NCBI RefSeq assembly: GCF_000284595.1
Contig: NC_017671.1
Location: 1,335,001 to 1,399,000, forward strand
Source: Stenotrophomonas maltophilia D457
Lineage (GTDB): Bacteria; Pseudomonadota; Gammaproteobacteria; Xanthomonadales; Xanthomonadaceae
Length of the DNA: 64,000 nt
Reading direction: 5' to 3'
The notes below the pieces were generated by a model. It worked only from the letters and a program-made list of their open reading frames with translations. It did not search any database and was not told where the DNA came from. Below are positions 1 through 7,500 of the stretch, piece after piece. The translations under genes and the position numbers were made by a program. Each line of letters starts with the position of its first letter. Positions within the stretch are counted from its first letter, which is position 1.

Positions 1-159
1 GCAGTCCTGCGCGATGTCCTCGGCATCCTCCGGCCCGACACCGCGCGTGCGCAGGAACGCACACAACGGCGCGCGTTCCTCCCGCACGAACGCAATGAAC
101 GCGTCCGCCGGCGCGGACAGGTCCGGCGCGCGATGGATCAGAGGAGAGGGGGCGGACAG
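1..159 (-). CDS. ECF-type RNA polymerase sigma factor, N-terminal part (cut by window edge)
   Basis: Reading the minus strand towards base 1 gives an open frame with the residues AFIAFVREERAPLCAFLRTR followed by GVGPEDAEDIAQDC. The F-L-R-x-R and D-A-E-D-I-x-Q-D pattern is typical of sigma-70 region 2 in small ECF sigma factors, which direct RNA polymerase to stress or surface regulons. Only about 53 codons are inside the window. The start is uncertain: the frame has no ATG, GTG or TTG upstream of this motif. A CTG at 157-159 is preceded by GAGG and is the best guess. The gene diverges from the autotransporter gene. Family assignment rests on one short motif. Confidence 0.5.
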   Translation of the reverse strand, partial: MSAPSPLIHRAPDLSAPADAFIAFVREERAPLCAFLRTRGVGPEDAEDIAQDC

Positions 160-352
160 GGCTGGCCTCGGACGTCGGTGGCGGGTACGTCTTCGAGTTT
201 TACGCGACGATGACCGGATGGGGAAGAGTGTGCGTGGCCCACGAATCCATTGTGAATGCGTTCATGTTTCGAGGGGCGCTGCACTGGGGGAGGGCGCACC
301 GTCCGGACGTTGAACTTTCGACCCGTGCGTTGCGGGTGGAGAGAGAGAACAC

Positions 353-3226
353 ATGAAGCATTCGAAGTTGAGCCTGGCCCTGGCAGCGTTGCTGGGCATC
401 ACCGCCATGGCGGCGGTTGATGACGTCATGGCAATGAATTATCACGTGCAGGACGATCGCGTCTTCCTCAGCGGCGGCGTAACCGTTGCCGATGTGGTGG
501 CGCTGCCCGCGCTGCTGGCCAAGGCGCAGGCCGAAGGACGCCCGATCCGCGAAGTCGTGCTGCGCACGTCCAACGGTGGCGCGCTGATCGCCGGCGAGTG
601 GCTGCAGGCGGTGATCCGCACCCAGGGCCTGGACACGATCGTGTCCGGCCACTGCATTTCGTCCTGCTCGATCATGCAGTCCGGCGGCGTCAACCGTTAT
701 CTCGGCGGCGACCTGCCGCTGGTCGATTCGGTGCAGATCCATGCCGCCAGCAGTGGTGGCAGGATCACCTACGCACCGTCGCCGCGCATGACCCAGATCT
801 ACACCGGCAACTATGGCGGCGGCATGGATGCCGGCCTGCTGCACAAGGCCATGTATGAGGTGGTGCGGCCCAATGGCCTGCTGGTGTTCCGCGACCCGGC
901 GCGCACCACGGGTACCTCGGTCACCTTCGATCCGGATGGCAGCGGCAGCAAGCTGGAGTCCTTCCCTGGCCAGGACATCCGCGGCAACAACATCATCAAC
1001 ACGGCAGGCTATCGCGATCCGGGCGACACCCTGCGTGTCACCAGCAACGTCAGCGGCGACATCAATCCGGGCTACCTGCGCACCGCGCGCCAGTTGCAGG
1101 CTTTCGTCGACGACGATTTCGCGCGCTGGAACACCGACTGGGCCAGCACCTACATCAACTACGCGGTGAGCCTGTACAACGTCTCCACGCGGGGACCGAA
1201 CGGCATCGGCACGCAGTCGCTGCAGCAGCTGCTTGCCGACCCCGACCTCCAGGATGAGCTGCGCGGCCAGTTGCGGCTGGCCGATCTGGATGCGTCCACC
1301 CTGGCAGGTTCGGCGGGCGTGATCCGTGTCAGCAATGGCGCCACCTGGCGCACCGCCGAAACCACCGGCGCCGATTTCATGCTGGTCGACAACGGCACCA
1401 TCGCGCTGGAGGGCGGCGCGCTGCGCACCCCCGAGCTGCGGGTGATGCCGGGCAGCGTCGTGGTCGGCCACGGTGATATCGCATCGGTCGGTACCGACAG
1501 CGATGCGTTGCTGGATGGCACCGGCCCGTCCTGGCGCGAAGACGGCTTCAACCGCCTGCGCGTGTTCGGCACGCTGATGCCGCGTGGCGGTGATCTGGTG
1601 ACCCACGGCTACGTCAACATCATGCCCGGCGGGCAGGTGCTGTTCGATGTTACCGAGGCCGGTGGCACCGGCAGTGGTCGCCTGCGTGTCGGCAGCTTCT
1701 ACGATGGCGGTGCCGAAGAGGGGGCGCTGGTGATCGCGCAGGGCGCACACCTGGCGTTGAACGTCGCCCAGGGCTTCTATGCCGGCGGCTACCGCCGCGA
1801 TCTGGTGGAAGGGCCGATCTACCAGGGCGGTTTCCAGGATGCCGTGCGACTGGGCGACACCGGCTACAGCGCCAGCATCACCGCGGGCGAAGTATTCCGC
1901 CCGCGCCACAATTCGCTGCTGAGCTTCAACGTCAACCAGACGGCCGACGGGCTGTGGCTGACCGCCAACCCGGGCTTCGATCAGCTGGGCCTGTTTGCCA
2001 ACGGCACCTCCGGCGATGGACTGGGGCGCGCGCTGGCAGCCGCATCGGATCGCCAGGACAGCGGCCTGAAGTCGCTGCTCGGCGCACTGCAGTTCGCCGA
2101 CCGCGATGTGATCGCACAGCAGGCCGGCGCCCTGCGCGGTGATGCACACGCCAGCCTGCGCCTGGCCGACAATGCACTGCTGGGCAGCATCGGCAACGTG
2201 GTGCAGCAGCACCAGACGGCGATGCGCAGTGGCGGCGATGCCGATGGCCTGGCCTCGCAGGCGGCGCAGTCGGTGTCGGCGCAGCCGGGCATGCGCCATG
2301 GCAGCCTGTTCAACCGGCTGGCCATGCATCTGGTCGAGCCGGCCGGCGAGGCTGCTGGCGACAGCCGCGCGGCGGGTGGCAGCCGTGGCCTGTGGGCGCG
2401 CGGTTTCGCCAGCCATGGCCGCATCGACGCCGACGGTGGCGTGGCCGGCCTGAGCCATAACATCGGCGGCATCGTGGTAGGTGCCGACACGCACGTGGCC
2501 GATGACCGCGTCACCCTCGGCGTCAGCGTGGCCGCCGCGGACATGTCGACCAAGGCCAGCGATGGCTCCGGTTTCAGTGGCGACGTGCGCGCGCTGGATG
2601 TGGGCGGCTACCTGGATGCGACCTATTCGCGTGGCTACCTGTCGGCGGCCGTGCGCTACACCGACCTGCGCCACGATACCCGCCGCAGCCTTTCGCCCAT
2701 CGATGGCCTGCAACAGCCGCTGCGTGCCCGATACAGCAACGATGCGATCTCGGCGCGGGTCGAACACGCGTTCTCCTTCACCACCGGCAAGGGACTGGTG
2801 ATCCAGCCGCTGCTGCCGGTGGTGGATTACGCGCGGACCTCGGCCACCCGCTTCAACGAAGAGCAGGGCGCTGGCGCGCTGGTGGGGCGCAGCGGCAGCC
2901 TGGAGAGCATCCGCGTGGGTGCCGGCCTGCAGCTGTTCAAGACCTTCGAGGGCAACAACGGCGAGCGCATCACCCCGCGTGCCCGCGTGGCCTGGCAGAA
3001 GGAGCTGGGCGATTCACAGGCGCGCTACAGCACCGGTTTTGCTGCGGCCCCGGACCTGGTGTTTGGTGCCAGCAGCCAGGCCGTGGGCGAACAGGTGCTG
3101 GCCTGGAACGTGGGCGTGACCAGTCGCGCCAGCGAGCGCCTGTCGATCATGGCCGACTACGTGGGTGAGCGCCGCGACGGGCAGATCCGGAACGGCGTGA
3201 TGCTGGGCCTGGGCTACCGGTTCTAA
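353..3226 (+). CDS. Autotransporter with ClpP/SppA-like protease-fold passenger
   Basis: 957 residues. A signal peptide (about 1-27, ending VMA) leads into a passenger, and residues ~690-957 form a type V autotransporter beta-barrel ending in the expected aromatic GYRF. The first passenger domain (about 35-200) carries three elements found in ClpP/SppA-type serine peptidases: T72-S-N-G-G (like the oxyanion NSPGG), SGHCISSCS around S103/S104 (nucleophile position), and Q128-I-H130 (catalytic His position). Periplasmic ClpP-like proteins use this layout, but it is unusual as an autotransporter passenger. The passenger would be exported by Sec and displayed or released at the cell surface. The start has a GGAGAGAG ribosome-binding site. 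No separate transporter gene is nearby. Autotransporter assignment is firm; catalytic activity is inferred. Confidence 0.88.
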   Translation: MKHSKLSLALAALLGITAMAAVDDVMAMNYHVQDDRVFLSGGVTVADVVALPALLAKAQAEGRPIREVVLRTSNGGALIAGEWLQAVIRTQGLDTIVSGHCISSCSIMQSGGVNRYLGGDLPLVDSVQIHAASSGGRITYAPSPRMTQIYTGNYGGGMDAGLLHKAMYEVVRPNGLLVFRDPARTTGTSVTFDPDGSGSKLESFPGQDIRGNNIINTAGYRDPGDTLRVTSNVSGDINPGYLRTARQLQAFVDDDFARWNTDWASTYINYAVSLYNVSTRGPNGIGTQSLQQLLADPDLQDELRGQLRLADLDASTLAGSAGVIRVSNGATWRTAETTGADFMLVDNGTIALEGGALRTPELRVMPGSVVVGHGDIASVGTDSDALLDGTGPSWREDGFNRLRVFGTLMPRGGDLVTHGYVNIMPGGQVLFDVTEAGGTGSGRLRVGSFYDGGAEEGALVIAQGAHLALNVAQGFYAGGYRRDLVEGPIYQGGFQDAVRLGDTGYSASITAGEVFRPRHNSLLSFNVNQTADGLWLTANPGFDQLGLFANGTSGDGLGRALAAASDRQDSGLKSLLGALQFADRDVIAQQAGALRGDAHASLRLADNALLGSIGNVVQQHQTAMRSGGDADGLASQAAQSVSAQPGMRHGSLFNRLAMHLVEPAGEAAGDSRAAGGSRGLWARGFASHGRIDADGGVAGLSHNIGGIVVGADTHVADDRVTLGVSVAAADMSTKASDGSGFSGDVRALDVGGYLDATYSRGYLSAAVRYTDLRHDTRRSLSPIDGLQQPLRARYSNDAISARVEHAFSFTTGKGLVIQPLLPVVDYARTSATRFNEEQGAGALVGRSGSLESIRVGAGLQLFKTFEGNNGERITPRARVAWQKELGDSQARYSTGFAAAPDLVFGASSQAVGEQVLAWNVGVTSRASERLSIMADYVGERRDGQIRNGVMLGLGYRF

Positions 3227-3235
3227 GGGGTACCC

Positions 3236-3265
3236 GGCCCCGGCGATATCCGTATCGCCGGGGCC
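3236..3265 (+). terminator. Terminator-like hairpin after the autotransporter gene
   Basis: A perfect 13-bp stem (3236-3248 with 3253-3265) with a TCCG loop starts 9 bases after the autotransporter stop codon. There is no U-tract, so it may act as a weak terminator or as an mRNA 3' stabiliser. Confidence 0.6.
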
Positions 3266-3323
3266 ATCCCATCAGGGCGGGTGCTGCGGTAAGGTCGGTA
3301 GGGAACTCCCGCCAGGCCCCGTC

Positions 3324-4325
3324 ATGCAGATCGCCGTCTTCAGTGCCCGCCCTTACGACCGTCGTTTCCTCGACGAGGCCAACCAGCGCGATGCGGCCGG
3401 GCAGGGCTTTGCGTTCGTGTACTTTGATGCCGCGCTGGACGTGCATACCGCTGCGTTGGCACAGGACTGCGCCGCCGTCTGCGTGTTCGTCAATGACCGC
3501 CTCGACGCGCCGGTACTGCACGCGCTGCATGCACTGGGCGTACGCGCCGTACTGCTGCGCTGCGCCGGCTTCAACAATGTGGACCTGGCCGCCGCGAAAG
3601 CGCTGGACCTGTTCGTCGCACGGGTGCCGGCCTATTCCCCCGAAGCCGTGGCCGAGCACGCGCTGGCGCTGGTGATGACGCTCAACCGGCAGACCCATCG
3701 CGCCTACAACCGCGTGCGCGAGGGCAACTTCATGCTCGATGGCCTGCTCGGGCGCACCCTGCATGGGCGCACGGTCGGCATCGTCGGCACCGGCAAGATC
3801 GGCCTGGCCACCGCGCGCATCTTCAAGGGCATGGGCTGCACCGTGCTGGGGCATGATCCGTATCCGTCGCCGGCCTTTGCCGGCGTGGGCGACAGGGTTG
3901 GTCTGGATGAACTGCTGGCGCGGGCCGACATCGTATCGCTGCATTGCCCGCTGACGCCCGATACCCAGCACCTGATCAACGACGCCTCGCTGGCGCGGAT
4001 GAAGGCCGGCGCGATGCTGGTCAACACGTCACGCGGCGCGCTTGTGGACACCCATGCGGTGATCCGCGCGCTGAAGTCGCGGCGGCTCGGCCACCTGGCC
4101 ATCGACGTCTATGAGCAGGAAAGCGCGCTGTTCTTCCAGGACCTTTCCGGCGAGATCATCGACGACGAGGCCTTCCAGCGCCTGATGACCTTCCCCAACG
4201 TGCTGGTGACCGGCCACCAGGGCTTCTTCACCGTGGAGGCGCTGCAGGAGATCTCGGCGATCACGTTGGGGAACCTGCGCGATTTTGCGGAGGGGCGGGT
4301 GTGTGCGAACCGGGTGAGGGCTTAG
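3324..4325 (+). CDS. ldhA: Fermentative D-lactate dehydrogenase (D-2-hydroxyacid dehydrogenase)
   Basis: 333 residues, close to E. coli LdhA (329) and co-linear with it: LRCAGFNNVDL, VPAYSPEAVAEHA, the NAD-binding GTGKIG at about 155-160, HCPLTP and NTSRGAL. Catalytic Arg237, Glu264 and His298 (GHQGFF) are all present. It reduces pyruvate to D-lactate with NADH in the cytoplasm. It lies between the autotransporter and the Rhs locus as a single gene. A small AATGGGC/GCCCATT hairpin at 4341-4357 follows the stop. Specificity for pyruvate over other 2-oxoacids is inferred from similarity to LdhA. Confidence 0.88.
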   Translation: MQIAVFSARPYDRRFLDEANQRDAAGQGFAFVYFDAALDVHTAALAQDCAAVCVFVNDRLDAPVLHALHALGVRAVLLRCAGFNNVDLAAAKALDLFVARVPAYSPEAVAEHALALVMTLNRQTHRAYNRVREGNFMLDGLLGRTLHGRTVGIVGTGKIGLATARIFKGMGCTVLGHDPYPSPAFAGVGDRVGLDELLARADIVSLHCPLTPDTQHLINDASLARMKAGAMLVNTSRGALVDTHAVIRALKSRRLGHLAIDVYEQESALFFQDLSGEIIDDEAFQRLMTFPNVLVTGHQGFFTVEALQEISAITLGNLRDFAEGRVCANRVRA

Positions 4326-4407
4326 CAGACACGATGCGGAAATGGGCCTCGCCCATTCCTCGCTTGGGGTATTTACTTTGGATGAATATCATATGAAGCT
4401 GTCGTGA

Positions 4408-4500
4408 AGGGGCTTGTGCCCCTGAAGGTACAGGGGGGCGCAAGGGACGGCGCAGCTACTTTTCGGCCGGAACATGACGCCAGCACACGTCGGTGGATTA
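4408..4500 (+). promoter_or_regulatory. Possible structured leader of the rhs gene
   Basis: The ~220 bases between ldhA and rhs contain a perfect hairpin (AGGGGC-TTGT-GCCCCT, 4408-4423). A G-rich stretch and then a GGTGGATTACCGA-like segment follow. The arrangement faintly recalls the 3' half of a cyclic-di-GMP-I aptamer, but the GNRA tetraloop and its receptor are not visible. I see no convincing promoter. It is recorded as a candidate only. Confidence 0.2.
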
Positions 4501-4546
4501 CCGAACGTCTGGTGATTGCCGACGCATTTGAACATAGGGATGTTCC

Positions 4547-7500
4547 ATGCGTATCTGGCAGTGGCAGGCGTTGTTGGGCGCGGCATTGGCCATGTCATCC
4601 GGGTGGACCTGGGCGAGTAGCCCGGTCACCCCGCATACCGAGTACTACAAAAAGATCAAGAACGGCGAGGGGCTGGCACCGCTGACCTCGAGCCTGTTCG
4701 GGGATAGCATCAGCCCCAGCTCGGGGTCGACCGAATTTGTCGTTACCGACATCGACCTGCCAGGCAACAACGCGCTGCCGGTGCGATTGCAGCGTCGCCT
4801 CGCTGTGCAGTCCTTCAAGGACCGGCAGCCGTTGGGGGGATTCGGCAGCTGGGACATCGAAGTCGCCTACATGCACGCCACCTTCGACTCCATCTGGAAG
4901 TGGAACGAGTCGGGTAATGGCGCCACCCAGCGTTGCTCGCAGACCTTCTACCCCAAGACGCGTACCGGCGTGGGCACCTTCGAGATTTGGACCGGCGTGC
5001 AGGTGCGTGTCCCCGACCAGGGCGAGCAGGAGATGCTGCTGATCGCCAACGCCTCCAACCCGAAACCCACCAACGGTGAAACCTATCGCTGGGGTACTCG
5101 GGGCAACATGCGCCTCAGTTGCCTGGGCTCGACGGCCAATGGCTATCCCGGCGAAGGATTCCTGGGCGTGGATGCATCGGGGAATCGCTACTTCTTCAAT
5201 GTGGGGATTGAACGAACGGCTGGCTTCATGGAGCTGGGCCAAGGCATGGGGTCCAAGCTGGTGCGTGTTCTGCTGATGGCCAGCCGGGTCGAAGATCGCC
5301 ACGGCAACTGGGTAGCCTATGACTATTCGGGCGACAAGCTGGTTGGCATTCGCGGCAGTGATGGTCGCGCCATCTCCATTGCCTATGCCGGGGACCGCAT
5401 TGCCAGTGCGGCAGCCAATGGCCGTACCTGGAGCTACGAGTACAACGAAGGTTCCGGTGGGATGGGATTTGCACGCTGGCCCGCGCTGCGCGCCGTCCAG
5501 CAGCCTGATGGCGCGCGCTTGGGCTACGAATACAGCTGGCAGGACGGTGGGTTCGGTGGCCTGAATCCGGAATATCAGAGCTGGGATGGCGAACCGAAGC
5601 TCTGCACCAAGCCCACGTTCGAGCAGTCTGGATTCAGCCTGATCGCGACCCACCCATCTGGAACGCGTGGACAGTTTGAGTTCAAGTACCTGCGCCGCAC
5701 CCGGCTGGGTGTAAAAAGTACCGCTTGCGCAGACATGGGCGGTGGGCGCTACGCGCAACGCGCCTCCAATGCGTTCGACCTCTTCGCGATCACCAGCAAG
5801 ACGCTGACGGGGCCGGGCTTGGGCAACCTGACCTGGACCTACGAGTCGGGTGGGTATGACTCGGGTCTACCGAATTCCGCGGTGTCGACGATCGTGGAAC
5901 CGGATGGTACGCGCCGTCACAGTGTGTTCGGACGAAAACTCGATGAGAACGAGGGGCAGTTGTTGCAGGAGGCAGTGCGTGCTCCGGACGGTCAGATCGT
6001 CCAGGTCACCACCAATACCTATATGAGTTCGGACGAGGTCCAGGCCGGACCGTTCCCGGACAGCTACGGTTCGATGACCGCAGCCGATGATCCCTTCGCC
6101 GTCAAGATTCGTCCCCTGAAGCAATCTGTGCTCAGCCAGGATGGCGTCAACTTCGTCAACACGACCGATCAGTTCGACGCGCATGTGCGGCCGGTGGTGC
6201 AGACCGAGAGTAACTCGTTGGGACGCTCGCGGACGCTGAGAACCACCTACTTCGACGACACCGGCCGCTGGATACTCGGCCAGGTCGGGCGCAGCACACA
6301 GAGCGTTGGCGGCGTTGAGATCGAGACCGAGCGCACCGAGTTCGACTCGATGGCGCGCCCGCAACGTACCTACGCCTTCGGCGTGCTGCAGCAGACGCTG
6401 GGCTATCACGCCGATGGCACGCTCGCCTCCGTGGCCGATGGCAAGGGCAATACCATTGCGCTGGGCAGCTGGAAGCGTGGCCTGCCGCAGAGTGTTGCGT
6501 ACCCGGACGGCAGCAGTGCCTCGCTGCAGGTCGATGACAATGGCTGGGTGCGCGCGGCAGTGGAGCCCAATGGTGCCAGCCGGAGTTTCGACTACGACGG
6601 GATGGGCCGGATCGTACTGGCGACCCAGGCCGCCAATGACAGCGTGGCCTGGAATCCTTCTACAACGCAATTCTTCCAGGTGCCGGGCGCGGAGATCGGG
6701 CTGGAAGCAGGCCATTGGAAGCGCGAGTCCAGTACCGGCAACGCACGCGCGGTGACGTACTACGACGGGTTGTGGCGCCCAGTATTGGAAGAGTCGTTCG
6801 ACGCTGCGGACCGTGGCGGTACATTGCGCCAGACGGTGACCCGCTATGACAGCAATGGGCGCCCGGTTTTCACCTCCTATCCGACGCGCACGGCGTCCGA
6901 CTTCCGCTCGGCGCTGCCCGGCACCTATACCGGCTATGACGCACTCGGGCGCCCCAATCGCAGCGAGCAGGACAGCGAACTGGGGCGGCTTGTCACGACC
7001 ACCGAGCAACTTGGCGGAGGCAGCGTAAAGGTGACCAATCCGCGCGGCATTGCCACCACCACCGACTACCTGATGTACGGCAAGCCCAGCCAGGACACGC
7101 CCATCCGGATTCTCCACGCTGAGGGAGTGGTGACGGAGATTCAGCGCGACACGCTGGGCAAGCCGCTGTCGATCCTGCGGCGCAACTACGATGGCAGCGT
7201 CAGTGTGCGGCGGCAGTATGTCTATGACGGCGCCCAGCGCCTGTGCAAGAGCATGGAGCCTGAGACCGGTGCAACCGGCATGGGCTACGACGCCGCAGGC
7301 AATCTGCTCTGGTCTGCCTCGGGCCTGACGTTGCTGGGCCCTCAATGTGAGAGCGAGGCTGCCTATGCGTCGCCTTCGCGGGCTGACCGGACCTACGACA
7401 GTATGAATCGCTTGCTGACGCTGCGCTTCTCGGATGGCCAGGGTGATCAGGACTGGAACTATTGGCCTGGCGGGAAAGTGAAGCGTGTGCAGACCCGCAA

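Noticed and set aside
200..2767. 855-residue minus-strand open frame opposite the autotransporter gene
   Set aside because: Composition is repetitive A/G/V/H/Q typical of the antisense frame of a GC-rich gene. There is no ribosome-binding site, and the sense-strand autotransporter has a signal peptide and a clear beta-domain.
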